Source: Stenopsyche tienmushanensis (lineage: Eukaryota > Arthropoda > Insecta > Trichoptera > Stenopsychidae). From it: a stretch of 64,000 nt of DNA. Below are positions 9,372 to 21,351 of this stretch, in pieces. The stretch is taken from the NCBI GenBank assembly GCA_008973525.1, contig WACJ01000080.1, positions 124,001 to 188,000 of the forward strand, read 5' to 3'. The notes under the pieces were generated by a model. It was not told where the DNA came from. It did no database searches and saw only the letters and a list, made by a program, of their open reading frames with translations. The position numbers and the translations under genes are program-made. Position 1 is the stretch's first letter, and each line of letters opens with the position of its first letter.

Positions 9372-12336
9372 TATATTGATATGTGAATTTCGATTCTTCA
9401 CTGTATCTAGTGTTGATAATTTATATTTACATAAAAAAAATATTTTGATCATCCAGATTATTTTTGTAGTTTAATATTATAGCTTTTATCTAATAGATGT
9501 CATTCTATTTTTTTGTTGTATAATATTAGATATCAATGTTTGTATTGACATCGTAGATAATATTGAATTTAAAAATGTTTCATTCTGCTCAGTAAGAGGA
9601 CCAACTCCGGAAGTGGATTGGAGTTCTCATTACAATAAAAAAATGGAGGAAATAGTCAATCTGCTGTGCCGTCTTTGTACATTTATAACCACGGAACAAG
9701 AGGCATCCCGACATGGACGTAGTCCATATCAATCTGGAGTAAATTCAAGCACCAAATCGAAAAATCAATCTCCAACCAACTCCACGTGAGCGTGCAACGT
9801 TGCAGATAAAAGTAGCCCTTTTATCACACGTTGGTGCGTAGACAGACGAAAACAATGAATGATCGATCGGAACATGTCAAGGAGGAGATAACTTTTCGAA
9901 TGTAAAAAAAATCGGTTATATCTAGATGCCATTTATTTTTGGACTATCAATCAATGAATTCAATTACACGTTAAAAATACTGAATGAGTCAATGTGTGGA
10001 TAACGTACGCCACATGTCTCGGTGCAAGAACTGATAAAGCGCAATGTTGGCATAGATCGGGTATCGCAAAACCGAACATTCCGCAATCGAAGGAAAAATG
10101 TCGAGTCGAAGCCGTTTCGAGTTTTGGAGAAATATTTGGTACGTCCAAAAAAAAAAATAAGGATTGTGCAATTTGACGTACCGGATTCGACGTCATTCTG
10201 CCAACATGCTCAACTTGTTAGATCATATTTCTGGCCGCGTCGCAATCAATAACGAACGGAAAATAAATTAATAAGTGGCCGATGAAGTGTTAATTAATGT
10301 TTGACAGAATGATCGTTTAGAAGAATCGCCGAGGAGAATGGTCAAGAGACTCGTAGTGATTGCGCCAATGTCAAATTGGTCATTAATAAAAAATGTATTT
10401 GATTGAAAACTTTTTGACGTTTTAGCAAGTGAGCGATTCGTTGATGCGGGCGGTGGCAGATATAGAGGCAGAGCGGCGATACTTTGGGTGATTACCCATA
10501 AATAAAAGGTATTAGTATCATATTATGTCGATGACAAATTTCCTATCGTTGACAGATTTTTTCGTATTCATATAGAAGTTTTTGGTGCACTTCTTAATAT
10601 CAACGTTATTCAGGTTCTTCAGCTTGAAATTTCTTCTTCATCATGCACTATGCTTTCTTTATTTTCTTTCGTGCGATCATGGTTATTTTAAAATTTATTT
10701 AGAACTTCAAATTTATTACTTCTTCCTGTAAAGCTTCCACGGCTTCTATTACTTTGTAATGTGTTAGTGTTAGTTAGATCTCTTAAATCCCTTCTGCTTG
10801 TGTGAAAGTCAGGATGTGGACGAACAGAGAAGAAAATATATCAAAAATGTCAACCAACCGTGGGAAGATGTGTTCTTTCCGCCGGCATCCAATGCAGTCT
10901 CGCAGCTGTGAGATTTTTCGCAATGTAATTTTCAAAATTTCTGCAACTCGATAGCTAATGGATCGGCAGGGTGAAGTGCACCCCAGATGCCCTACCATAA
11001 ATAATCCCGATAATTTGAACCCGACTTCCAAAGTAGCCGATAGTCCTTGCTAGGCTCTGATGTCTTTAAAATTGAAATGTATTCGAATTGGCAAAATGAT
11101 TTTTCTTGTCTTTTGAGTCTTACATGTTTGGATGGGAGTAAAGGCCTAAAAAGTAAACATTATTTTGTCATGAACCTGAAGCATGTTTTCTTTCGGAGGG
11201 GTCAATTGCCATTTGGCTCTCTTCTTCCTGCTACATAAATCATAAGCATTTGGGTCGTCGCGAGTCAAATGATGTGAGGGAAAAAAATGGTCGAGAGCGT
11301 CATATTAGTCCAGATCTGGTAAGTGTGTCAAATGTGTCACGAATGAATAGCGTAACTGGTAATAAAAAATGGCAATAGTTATGAAGCCTGTCGGTGGTAG
11401 TCGAGCAGCAGCAATCCAGCTTGGTCGATATACTTCCTCCATTACAAAATTGCAGAGCGCGGTGGAGGGCTTGCACAAGCGGAAATGGTTACACCACTGG
11501 GTTGTTACATCATGGTACGTAATATTGCCGCCACAATAAGGCATGGGAACTTGCAGGCCTCAGCCTACCAGACACCTTCCTACTTATGTAACACCGCAAG
11601 ATAACTATCTTTTATCGTAGCGGCGGAAGTCATGCACCGCTATCTAGGACTAGACATCGCATGGACGTCCTTCTGCACGTCCTTAGGTATCAAGCAGAGA
11701 ATTCTGCTGCGAATTACATTTTTCCCTCAAATGTTACGACCTCTAGATTATCCACTATTTTTGAAGTGGTGGCAATAAACATCATCTAAAGATCGTCGAA
11801 TGACGTATATCGTGTTTATTTTCGAACAACGTATGATAAGCTACTGATAATGTGCAGTAGTTCAGACATTTTAACATTAATGAAATTTGAGCTATCGGGA
11901 CCATCAATGAATGATAAGCTAAGCCCGGTTAAATTATTTTATAAATTTGTAAACGATGTAAAAGGTAAACATATGTTGGGGTTTATCGCACTTATTTATA
12001 GCAATTTACCAGGAAACGCGTTTTATTTGCTAATACCACTTGATACCAATCAAACATTTTAGGAAGTGATGAAGTAAGACGATGCATTGCTGTCGAAGCT
12101 ACGCCAATGGCATTTTACGGAAAAATAAAATACGTATTGTATTAAACTTGTATTAGTCTATTTTATTTGGTAGTTTTTTTTGTGCTCATTTTTGCGCATA
12201 ATAAAAATTACGTCACCAACAAAAAGATAATTTTCCAAATTACTTCCAAATAATTCCAAATTAATTACTTTGGATGGTTCCTATAAGAGAGCCCCGGCCA
12301 CCGACAGCGAATTTCGTTATTTTCGTCTCTCCTGAG
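9372..12336. other. Intergenic, little recognised
   Basis: AT-rich stretch with short frames at 9989-10252, 10783-11031, 11305-11544 and 11850-12062, none with a known motif; the last ('CSSSDILTLMKFELSGPSM') looks slightly protein-like but is only 70 codons. One short family E copy lies at 10812-10885. Confidence 0.45.
10812..10885 (+). repeat. Family E copy (short)
   Basis: Shares order and wording with the E copy at 44752: 'gatg(t/c)ggacg', 'agagaagaa', 'aa..gt..acca', then 'gtgggaa(g/a)a(t/c)gtgttctt' and 'ccgcc'. The last part is the GC-rich palindrome typical of the family. Confidence 0.65.
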
Positions 12337-13068
12337 TAGGGAATCCAATCCCGGGATCGCGGATAGTTTTGAGTGCTCATGAATCCCGGGATTAGTAAAC
12401 GTAATCCCGAAAAATTCAGGATTGAATTTTTTATCTAATAGAAATCGTACACCTCACCAGCACGACGAAGGCTACTAAATCGAGACATTCTCGCCGAAAT
12501 CTGGACGCTTGGAAACAGTGGCGCAACTACTAATTGACGAGCTTAGGCGACGCCTAGGGGCATTAACTGTCTAATCTATTTATAAATATATACAGAGTAC
12601 ATATATGTTTTTCAAATTGCTATATTAACCTTTCTCTACCGGTGATGTATTTACTACACCTCGACTCTAATAATGGGAATATCGATATAAAATATAACAG
12701 ATACGGGGTTCAGAATATTTGTATTCCTCCGTAATATAATTATGAATCACATCAAAGTATTTTAGTATGTAAGTATTCATCTGCAGCGACGGAAATAAAT
12801 AATTTGTCGGGAAATCGGGAATTTTGCGAGTTTTAGTCCGTGTCTCAGCATAAAGGAATTTATCAGTCACACTGATGGTGTTGTACGAAAATGGGGGCTC
12901 ACGCGGTCATCAACTAGAACTAGCATTTAAATATCTGATGACGATACCTCCAACGAGTGTGGAGGCTGAGCGTGCATTTTCAGCAGTAAGTTGCCTGGCT
13001 TCCAAAATCAGATCCAAAGTAAATGACGAAACACTCGATGCTTTAATGTTACTTCGGGCATATTTTCA
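12337..13068 (+). mobile_element. Family B element, hAT derivative, 3' truncated
   Basis: Starts with the inverted-repeat sequence TAGGGAATCCAATCCCG, also present at the ends of the copies at 35416 and 45655. A shared body of about 500 bases follows ('tctaccggtgatgtatttac', 'cctcgactctaataatggga', 'ggaaataaataatttgtcgg'). It ends with a transposase C-terminal exon (12890-13068). The 3' inverted repeat is lost where the reverse-transcriptase remnant begins near 13068. Four copies of B exist in the window. Confidence 0.82.
12890..13068 (+). pseudogene. hAT transposase C-terminal dimerisation domain
   Basis: Encodes 'LELAFKYLMTIPPTSVEAER', 'AFSAVSCLASKIRSKVNDET' and 'LDALMLLRAYFQ'. The pattern (pre-dimerisation Leu-rich helix, P.TS..EAER.FS, then K.RS.L...T.DAL..LR.YF) is the hAT C-terminal dimerisation domain. 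No catalytic part is present, so the fragment has no transposase activity. The frame runs on to a stop at 13124-13126, but after about residue 65 it is sequence antisense to the neighbouring reverse transcriptase. Minus-strand and plus-strand relatives survive at 45130-45220 and 23990-24050. Confidence 0.88.
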
Positions 13069-13860
13069 GATCATGACAGCACCGATTACTGAGTTGAATC
13101 CTGGAGGTTATTTCGTTATTCGTTGAGATCTTCTCCCTGATGATGGATCTAAGGTATTTGAACTCTTGGACCCTTTCAATGTATTTTTTGTTGACACTCA
13201 TGGAGGTGTAACCTTCAGCATTTATCCTCGATACCACCATATATTTCATAATTAATTTTCATGCTGAAATTAGCAGCAGCTCCGTCGATAGACACAAGCG
13301 TCGCCAAAGCTTGAAGAACGACGTTGATATCATCAGCAAAGGCTAGATGTATTGCAATATATTTCTATGGATCTGCGCGTACTGACCAGCCTCCCTCATA
13401 ATTGCTTCCAACGCAATATTAAAAAGTAATGGGGAGAAGACATCCCTCTGTCTGATTCCCATAGTCACATCGAAAGGATCCGACAGGGCAACGTTAGAGC
13501 GTACTACACTAATAGCATACGCTATTATTGGACACGCACATTCTAGACAGCATCAGCAGCTTACCCGGTATTCCCATACTCCTTCGTCCTCTAAAATTTT
13601 CCCTGGTTGATGCTGTCGTATGTCTTGCAGAAATCTACAAATATGTAGCGGAAATCGACACCGTATTTCCACATTTTTTGATAGAATATTTTAACATTGA
13701 ATAATTGCACCCTAGTGGATTTACCTGGTCTAAAACCGCATTGATTCTCCCTAAAAAAATCCTCCATGATGGGGTGAAGTTATAAACACCTATCAGACTT
13801 GATAATTTTGATTATAATGTATCTCCAGACAAATCTTTTTTGGAGAAGGCTCATATCCGA
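13068..13860 (-). pseudogene. Non-LTR retrotransposon reverse transcriptase remnant
   Basis: Read on the minus strand from about 13760: 'ENQCGFRPGKSTRVQLFNVK' (N..GFR.G.ST, early RT block), 'WKYGVDFRYIFVDFCKTYDS' (first catalytic Asp region, usually VDF..AYDS), a 'CDYGNQTEGCLLPITF' block (normally G.RQGD.LSP.LF), then 'LAFADDINVVLQAL' with the intact catalytic FADD at 13329-13340. Next come 'KINYEIYGGIEDKC' and, in another frame, 'MKYMVVSRINAEGYTSMSVN' and 'RVQEFKYLRSIIREKISTNN' (the C-terminal LGS-type block). Several frameshifts and stops make it dead. The type resembles the 'endonuclease-reverse transcriptase' LINEs common in arthropods; the clade is not certain. The endonuclease domain is absent. 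Its C-terminal end abuts the truncated family B element. Confidence 0.87.
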
Positions 13861-14184
13861 TTGACGGATTTGGTACTATTTGACAACCTTCTTAATAGTT
13901 AAATCATATATTTTTACTGCATTTTAACCATAAAAATATGTCTTTCCCCCCAAAATTATGACATATCTTTTTATTCTACTTACCTACTGATTGCAGGCAT
14001 TCTTTAAGTACATATTATCCTATAATAAAATATATTTCACCTTGTTTTCTAGTTGAGGAGTATAGCTACAAGCCTATTACGAAATAAGAAGGACGGATTG
14101 ATGAATCAGATCACATTTTTTCCAAAATTGAATATTAAAATAAGAGTCTAAGGACTAATCTACTATGTTAAAATTGAATTAAAC
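13861..14184. other. Intergenic, nothing recognised
   Basis: AT-rich sequence between the reverse-transcriptase remnant and the family C repeat; no motif seen. Confidence 0.5.
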
Positions 14185-14189
14185 CAAAC

Positions 14190-14615
14190 AAGTTTAAGAT
14201 TGAATATAAAGGAGGCCCGAACCAGCTACAAACCGCATGCATCCGAAGGTGCGTTGGAAGAGGAAGGACCAAGGTTATGCTAAGGTTCAAAGGAACTACT
14301 ACGCGAGGTCACTGCTATCACGAGTCCAAGCTCATTTTGAAGGGGGCTGTAGTAGATGACGGACTACAAGACAACCCCTTCCCCATGGTATTCGTATCGG
14401 TTCGCTCATTTGTAGTTCTCCCCTGCATGCACAAGGCTTTTGAGGATAGTGGTCACGCCTTTTGCACAGATTTCATCTACTTCTGTAATCAGCAGTTCCA
14501 CATTTCACTTTACGGGTACGCAGCACAGGATAAGCTGCGTACCCAACTCATGTTAGCTGAGCTGCCCCAGCAGCATTTGATGAGCAAATCTACTCCACGT
14601 CATTACTCCAAGTGA
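14190..14615 (+). repeat. Family C repeat, copy 1
   Basis: About 430 bases matching the copy at 38640-39070 ('cgaaggtgcg', 'gaggaaggac', 'aaggttatgcta', 'gaggatagtggt', 'acccaactcatgttagctg'). A 112-codon frame covers it, but the other copies break that frame in many places, so I do not call it a gene. The ends of this copy are not visible. Origin unclassified; two other copies are joined to a family F right end. Confidence 0.75.
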
Positions 14616-14620
14616 AGTGT

Positions 14621-16429
14621 AAGTCCAATTGTCTTACTTTATCAAAGGCTTATTATATGTCTAAAGCGCTACTAAGCAGTATTTTCTTCTTCGTTGATTC
14701 ACATCGTAAATATATTATTTTGAGTAAGTAGTATTGATTTCGTTGCCAACTGTATACTATACGTGGAAAACAAGATACCTCTATTGTTTCAAGTGTTTTT
14801 TAGTGTACTCAATGTAAGTACACATCTGAAGGTCGAATTCGTTGCAATTTTGATCGGGGCCGATAAAAGAGGATTTCCTGTTGAGATAAAAACGATCATA
14901 TGATTTATGGTAAAAGATTTTTATGACTGCTCAATCTTCACGCCTATGATTGAAGTAGTATAAAATCTGATAGGAACACGAGCTGGTCACATGACGCCTT
15001 CCTTCCATGGTAACAGGGAAAAGTTGTGCCGTTGCGTTTTTCCGTCACGTAAACCAATATCGGCATCATGTGATATTGACATTGATTGCGAATGTTGTTT
15101 TGTGTGCAGACGCTTTGCATTTTTTTGGCTTGTTGTGCTTTTCGGCATAATAAACATTGCTTATACAATCCGCGGACCGATCATTGATACCTGATAAATA
15201 CATAACAATGCCATGGAAAATTTTCACTATCGGTCTTTGGTGATGATAACGTCGATAAATCTGCACGGTAGAAGAAGTCGAGTGCTTGACATTTCCGCTG
15301 GATGAAATGAAGGGTCGTCCGAAGGGTTGATGAAGCGATTAAATGCAGTCATCGAGATTGCTTCTTGAAGCGAATCGTATCGTTTCGCAATCGTTTCCTT
15401 CTTATGTCACTTACAATTTCACATAGTGTCTAGGCAACTTCTTATATCAAACGGTAAAAGCAGGTCGCCTAATGTAACATGTCTGTAGGTTTCCTACCCG
15501 CAAGAGTTACCTCACTGTGTGAGCAAATCACACATGCTGCTTACCGTGTGAAGAAATTTGCAAAAAATACGGAAATATTCGGATATTCATCATGCAAACA
15601 ATACAAGAAGCAATTGGCCAAATAACCGTTGTGTTTAGCGCTCCATTTTCGCGAAATTAGCACTACTGGCAGAGTTGGATTTTGTAATCTACGAACATAT
15701 CAATTCTCATCACAAGACATGTGATCCATCAAAACGTTTTATTGACTTCGTATGATAACCAATAAAAACTATTGCCATGCGATAGATCATATCATAAATT
15801 GATATCGCAAATCCTGAGTGAAATTATTACTTCATTCATATCGAGCGCACGCTATTATATCAAAGGCGGTTCTGATGTTTTGCTCAACTGCCTATAGACG
15901 ACATTAATTTTATAATCGTCCATTAAGTGATCACATTGTTGAGTTTTTCATTGACGTTTTTCTGTCAAGTGTTTTGGGTATATTTCGTAACCTTAACCCA
16001 ATAAATACCGCAAATAATTAAGAAAATTTGGACGAAAAACTCGAATTTTCTTAAACATCATCAACTTAAATATCTTTAATAAACCGTGACAATTAACAGT
16101 AAGACAATAAGAAAAGCTAAATTTACAACAATAAACTTATTTTATATATTTAAAATACTATATGATTATGATCTGTAAATTATTCGGTTTTTAAATTTGT
16201 TATTGATCCAGAAAGCAAAGAAACCTTGATCTTTTAAGGGAACTTAAAGATTGGTTTAAAAAATACGACCACAGAAAGCAGTTATATTATTAGATAATGT
16301 TCCTTCTCGTCTGAACGAAAGCATATTTAAAACAAGCGATGGACTTATGGTTGCAAAATGTTTGCCCCCTAATGTAAGATCTTTGAACCAGCCCATGGAC
16401 CAAGGCGTTATAGCTTTAACGTAGCGTTG
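14621..16429. other. Intergenic, nothing recognised
   Basis: Mixed AT-rich sequence. Around 15480-15550 there are several short 'tcacac/gtgtga' inverted motifs, without a larger pattern. No coding frame or repeat shared with the window. Confidence 0.5.
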
Positions 16430-16690
16430 GATAACATGGAATGTGGGCGTTTGTGGGGCAGAGTCCTCGGGTCGCGCCCACGCCCTCGTTGAGATGGCTG
16501 CGCTCGCCCGAGTGTCCATTCTGCTCTCGGGTCGTAGCCGAGTAGTAAGATTGAGGTAGACAGGCGTCGAATAGAAATACTCTTGTCTTAGATAGCGGGA
16601 AGGACGTCTTCCTGCAGCCAAGGCTATCCAAACAGCTTCACGACTCTCGCCTCCTGCGCGTCACCACCGTTCACAGTGCCAAAGGAAATG
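16420..16690 (-). repeat. Family E copy with leader-like extension (LTR-like)
   Basis: On the minus strand the copy starts 'ggtgacgcgcaggaggcgag' near 16680, continues to the palindromic 'tgcaggaagacgtccttcccgc', and then aligns further with the copy at 50519: 'tatttctattcgacgcctgt', 'ctcggctacgaccc', 'cagaatggac'. In both, an ATGGAC follows (here at 16519). Downstream the frame reads 'MDTRASAAISTRAWARPEDS', open for about 88 more codons to 16256. I infer an LTR end, leader and start of a gag-like frame, but no gag motif is visible, and a chance GC-rich frame is possible. Confidence 0.45.
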
Positions 16691-16817
16691 GTGCTGTTAA
16701 ATTGACACATTGCATATAAAAAGAGACGGAAGATGTTGCTGTTAATCTGGTGAATTAAATCTACACATATTAATAGCTCATTGCATGGGGATGATATTTC
16801 GCTCATGTTACAAAACT

Positions 16818-16857
16818 CTCGTTTCTTCTGCAAACTTCTGTTTGCAGAAGAAACGAG
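16818..16857. repeat. Perfect 18-bp-arm hairpin
   Basis: Left arm CTCGTTTCTTCTGCAAAC (16818-16835), loop TTCT, and an exactly complementary right arm (16840-16857). Another 'gaaaactctcgtt' copy lies at 16877. It sits in otherwise unremarkable AT-rich DNA. Confidence 0.95.
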
Positions 16858-17038
16858 AAGTCTTCTGAAAACTCTCGTTGAGGAAGAAGATATATGTATA
16901 CATGGATTTGCAATATGCATTCTGAAAAGAACGAAGGAAATTATATATCTGAAATATGTAGATAATTGGAAAATTTAAAATGTTTTGATAACATGGATAG
17001 AGAAAACATTGAGGAGTGGCTCTATCATGATTTAAATC

Positions 17039-17115
17039 AGGGGTGGGCAACCCAAATGATCTTGCGGGCCACTTTGGCAATGCATCATAACTCCGCGGGC
17101 CGCATATAAAATTAT
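17039..17115 (+). mobile_element. hAT element end fragment
   Basis: Begins CAGGGGTGGGCAACCCAAAT and continues 'gcgggccactttggc' and 'ccgcgggccgcatataaaat'. This wording (CAGGGGTGGGCAA... GCGGGCCGCA) is the usual terminal region of Charlie/Buster-type hAT elements. No transposase and no opposite end were found nearby. Confidence 0.7.
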
Positions 17116-17252
17116 ATATCCCCATATTAGATTTAAATAAACTATAGACATTTTTTTGGAGTAAAATTAAAGCATAATGAGTTGTTATCATTGGGTTTAC
17201 TATTATTCTTAAATATAAACATATATAATATAATAATAATGATACTCAACGT

Positions 17253-17740
17253 CAGAGTCGTAACGAGGGTATGAAGCGCCCGTGGCAAGTATCTAACTTG
17301 CGCCCCCCCCTCCCTCCAATTTAAAAAAGTTAGTCACTGAGGGATTATCCGTTATCGTATCGATCATAGAAAATGTCGCAAGAAGTCCTGAAAGAAGGCG
17401 GAGTGGCCATAAGTTCTGTATGTCCAACCGGTCCGCTTTTCTGACCGCTGACATGACGATGTCTTGCGATCGAATCTCATATCTGAATATGTCTACAGAA
17501 CGATTACAAACTCTCATTATAAAAAGAAGTTGTTCGGAGACTGTTCGGGGTTGTTTAAATTTACAATCTGTCGTAAATATTGTTGTTGGCCCAATGTTTA
17601 AATGTTTAAGCGATAACGAAGAAAAGAGAGATTAGCCAGCTTAGTATATATATTATAAAAACGGATAAAGTCAATCAGTGTTTATTCATGTAAAGTAGAA
17701 TTGTCAAGTAAAATAAAAACCAACTCTCGACTTTATGGCT
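17253..17740 (+). mobile_element. Family A element, copy 1 (hAT-like, non-autonomous)
   Basis: Starts with CAGAGTCGTAACGAGGG and 'tatgaagcgcccgtggcaag', as at 21352. The hairpin core lies near 17430-17450 (one arm base altered). Then follow 'cagaacgattacaaactctc', 'ttgttggcccaatgttta' and 'acggataaagtcaatcagtg'. The right end is lost after 'ctctcgac'. A C run at 17304-17311 lies near the left end. No coding capacity; family class is inferred from the CAG..GCCGTAA ends. Confidence 0.75.
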
Positions 17741-19102
17741 TTGTTTCATAATGCGCCATTTATAATATCCATTGACACAAACCCTGTTTCACGTTTTTCT
17801 TAATTTTAATAGATTGTTTTTTTTAAATGATTCTAAGCCCAGACAAAGCTAAATCGTATAATCTGCCAAAATCGTATTTGTGCAATTAAGATATTATTTG
17901 AACCCCAAGAATGTCAAAATTTTACAAAAAAAATTATCATCAGATCGAGTCTCGCAAAAGTGCCATTTTCATGATGACTTTTAATAAATTCAAGCGTTTT
18001 AATTGCGTCGCATTCGACGTTGTACGAAGACGACTCATTTCCTAAGCCAGAAATTGTTTGTGTACTAAGCCATCGGAAATACCACGACAATCGGTTTGGG
18101 TGTAAATTGGCTCATAACAACTGATCCATAAGGTGAAATTACGATCTATTGAATTCGATCGTTGGAGTTTCCAATCGTAAATATTTCGACCCGTCTGCTT
18201 GATAAGGTCGATTTTCAGGATACCGAAGAAATGCCAGATCATTGCTGACGATGGAATTGGCGCAAATTATGAAATCGTACGATATGAATACCAAAGACAT
18301 GTATGATTCGATCTGATAGTTTTGTGAACTAATTCTATTCAGAGGCATTAAATTGCTATGGCGAGCGTGACCGATGCAAGAACGCAGGTGAATTGTAAGA
18401 AGACGGAAGTCGTCACATCCGGAGGAAGTCCGCAACGGGTGCATGTGGATGTCTTACACTGTTCCAAAAAAACAATTTTATCAATTGCGAATTCTTATCG
18501 AATCCAACAATACAAATTGCTCAATCAATTACACGGCGATCGGCATTGTTTTCATTGTTTTGATATTGAGAACAGACGTCATTTGTCCAATTATCATATC
18601 TTGAACATTTGTTGTTGGATTAACCAGTTAAATGATAATTTGCAAAATATTTGTTGCGATAAGAGTCTATTTCTAGTCGATTATCGCTGAAATTCCACTT
18701 CCCGCCGGTTTTCCGGTTTCGAAGGCTGCCCTGGGAACGGATGTGCAGAGGAAGCTCCGGCTGAACAAATAGAAGTTCAGATTTAATTACTTTTTTATTT
18801 CCCATTGAGACGCTATGGTGTACCCGTAAATTACACAGTAGGAAGTATGAGATAAATGCATCGCGCAACTGCACTTATTTGCCACACAGGTCGTTATGTC
18901 TATAACGCTTCAATTATTGCAATCCGTTATCGCGCGGATGTATCGCATTGTGTAAGTATCAGGTTTGATAGCATCTTGATTGGAGTCGCTTTTATATAAA
19001 TATTAGATAACGAATATAGTACAATTTTGAATTTGTTTGAGGATTGCTTGTTTAATATAAATGCATAATCTTATGACATCGTCGAAGCTTTGATAAATAT
19101 CG
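17741..19102. other. Intergenic, nothing recognised
   Basis: AT-rich sequence with short frames on both strands (18042-18444 minus, 18358-18690 plus) that overlap each other and show no motif. Confidence 0.5.
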
Positions 19103-19104
19103 TA

Positions 19105-19320
19105 CGAGGTCGTCCAGAAAGTAAGGTTACAACATTTAGGAAGGATTTTCGATCCTTCCTAAATGTTTTCCGAATGCTTGTATTTAATTCACTCATCACA
19201 TCACCACCATAAGCTTTCATGAGCTTCTGATGAATAATCGTGGCGGTATTATTTTAAAAACTCAAAAAAACTGCGCGGATCTCTCACGGATGGGAGATGG
19301 CAGGAGCGCGTGACGACCTT
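19105..19320 (+). mobile_element. Probable mariner 5' end with internal palindrome
   Basis: After TA at 19103-19104 the sequence reads CGAGGTCGTCCAGAAAGTAA, close to the end of the mariner derivative at 8878 (CGAGGCGTGTTCAGAAAGTAA). A perfect 16-bp-arm palindrome (19131-19146 with 19152-19167, loop of five) follows directly. 'gcgcggatctctcacggat' near 19274 resembles mariner untranslated sequence in feel only. No transposase frame follows before family A begins at 19368, so this would be an end fragment. Confidence 0.5.
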
Positions 19321-19367
19321 TCCATCGAGTGAATTTACTGTGACTGAACAAAATGGCAGGTGATTAT

Positions 19368-19800
19368 CAGAGCCCTAACAAAGAGGTGGCAAAGCAGGCA
19401 GACGCCACGGATGTAATTGGCTTTGGGGCGCAAAACGCAGAATACTGACCGAGTTGAGAATTGCATATGGTTTTTATCTTACACGACCATTCTATTTTAC
19501 ATGAATCAACACTGATTGACTTTGTCCGTTTTTATAATATATACTGAGTTGCCTAATATTTTCCTTGTTATTGCTTGAACATTAGGTCGATCCAGTCGGC
19601 GTTAAATCCGCAATCAAATAAAGACAACAATATTTTCGACCGCTTGTAAAATTTAAACAACCCACCCGATCAGTCTTCTTTGAACAAATTCGTTTGGTAA
19701 TGCGAGTTCGGGAATGGCGTTCGATCGCGAGGCATTTGTTTCGTCATGTCAGTGCTCCGAAAAGTAGACCAATTGGACACACACACCTTGTGGCCACTCC
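19368..19800 (-). mobile_element. Family A element, copy on minus strand
   Basis: Right end of A lies at 19368 (read inward CAGAGCCCTAACAAAGAGG), then 'gtggcaaagcaggc', 'cgcaaaacgcagaatactga', 'tgaatcaacactgattgact', 'aaataaagacaacaatattt' and the core with diverged hairpin arms near 19755. At 'ccttgtggccactccgt' (ending near 19801) the sequence changes to the mariner pseudogene, at the same point as in the copy at 61936. Confidence 0.8.
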
Positions 19801-19805
19801 GTGTC

Positions 19806-20215
19806 ACAATAATGTCAGTTGAGGGTACCCACGTTCCTTTGTCTCAGATGTGAAATGATGAAACTATGTTTCATCTTGAATTGATGCAAAAACTCAGCCT
19901 TATTGCTGTGAAACATCGCCAAACACTCGATTGAAACATAATCACGCCGCTGTTTTTGTTTTATTGTGAGCAAACGCGGCACCCGTCTTACGCACAGCTT
20001 TCTCATGTCCAAATTTTCAGTCAATATGTACAGCATTTTTTAAAAGGACTACCATATCTGTTAACTTGCGCATGCGGAAGTCGATGGTTATCCAGTACCA
20101 TTTTGTGGATTTCCTTCACCATATCTGGGGTGGTTACCTCATTTAGTCGACCATTGCGCTGTTCACTTGGGCAGCTAGGTATATCTTTAATATTATGCAC
20201 CCGACTAAGTTAACA
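19806..20215 (-). pseudogene. Mariner transposase remnant
   Basis: On the minus strand, from about 20190: 'PSEQRNGRLNEVTTPDMVKE' and 'IHKMVLDNHRLPHAQVN', the DNA-binding region (usual R.GRP.E..TP..V..IHKMVLDDRRL). After a deletion and frame change comes 'LTENLDMRKLCVRRVPRLL' then 'KQKQRRDYVSIECLAMFHSN' and 'EFLHQF', the usual MRKL.ARWVPRLLT..QK linker just before the catalytic domain. The three catalytic Asp residues are absent. No inverted repeats are seen at its borders; its right-hand (3') border is the family A junction. It shares this arrangement with 62380-62990. Confidence 0.82.
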
Positions 20216-21351
20216 CATCACTGCGGGAAACTTGAATCACAGTCCTAGACGCGTCATTCGCCGTATTACTATAATCTCAATTTAGGAAAAACTAATAGCG
20301 ATCGCGGGTAACTTTGATCACAGTCTTGTTTCAATGCATTCGTAGTTTTGAGTGACATCTATGAATACATATCAAACATTTCGAAAATGGAAATACATAC
20401 ATACTATATTTATGTATAATATTTATTTGGCATATGTTGAGCATTTTAAGACACATCCAATACATATTGTAAAAGCCCTGCGAGGGCTGGGTCCGATAAC
20501 GTACGGATCATATAAACATTACAGCGCTTATAGTATAATTTGCACATCGATCATAATGTTTTTATAATTTTAACAGCTTAATGTACGATATTGTACTACA
20601 ATAACTACAAATAAGGGTTGTGTCAGACTCGTGATATATGTTATAAATATATTACCTTTGTCGTTGCGGCTTCCATTTGCCGCGTTATTCGGTCGCAGAG
20701 ATAATATCGGGGAGTCACTTGAAGCACGGGAAGCTCCGTACCATTGGCCTCGATGATGGTTTTTTATCTACGATGGCTATTCGTCTCTTCTACGCGACCT
20801 TCAAATATAGGGCTTTAATAATGTAAAGTTATTATATATAAGTATATAAATGATTAGTTATTTTTTAATATTCCAACTTTAAATTGTATTTTCTAATGAA
20901 CCTTCGCTTAACCCAAAAATTTCCTATCAATAGCTATTAATAAAATGCACACGTCGATTATCTTTAAGTATCGTCAAATATCTAGCTTTCTATAAATAAA
21001 CCGTCTTATCGATGCAATTTCGTACATGTAAATGCAGGCGACGTTTGTCAATATTTACCACGTATCAATGGACAAACGTTATATCAAATTTATTTGAAAT
21101 TTTCAAGGGCCGCTTCATATCACTAGCTGGTCGACTGTCATCACGAACGTACGGCTATCTTGTGAGTGAAGCGGGACCCAATGTTTTCATTGAAGAGAAA
21201 TTATCTCACAATACATTCAGCATATTGACTGATCGTCATTAATCATTTTGAGTGGATGGTTGGTGCGGGTGATGGCTGATGTATGTATTAATAACTTCAA
21301 ACAAAGAAACACCCTAGCTGCTAGACTATTGTGCTGAGGAGCAAAGCCGTA
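20216..21351. other. Intergenic, nothing recognised
   Basis: AT-rich; a short GC-richer stretch at 20665-20790 has no recognisable motif. Confidence 0.5.

Noticed and set aside
9960..10252. Overlapping short frames on both strands
   Set aside because: Lys/Asn-rich, no motif, mutually antisense.
14277..14615. 112-codon plus-strand frame
   Set aside because: It is family C repeat; the copies at 33626-33905 and 38640-39170 break this frame repeatedly and keep no coding pattern.
16256..16621. 121-codon minus-strand frame as a host gene
   Set aside because: Its first part is a family E repeat shared with 50519, and the GC-rich context lowers stop frequency; no gag or other domain is visible.
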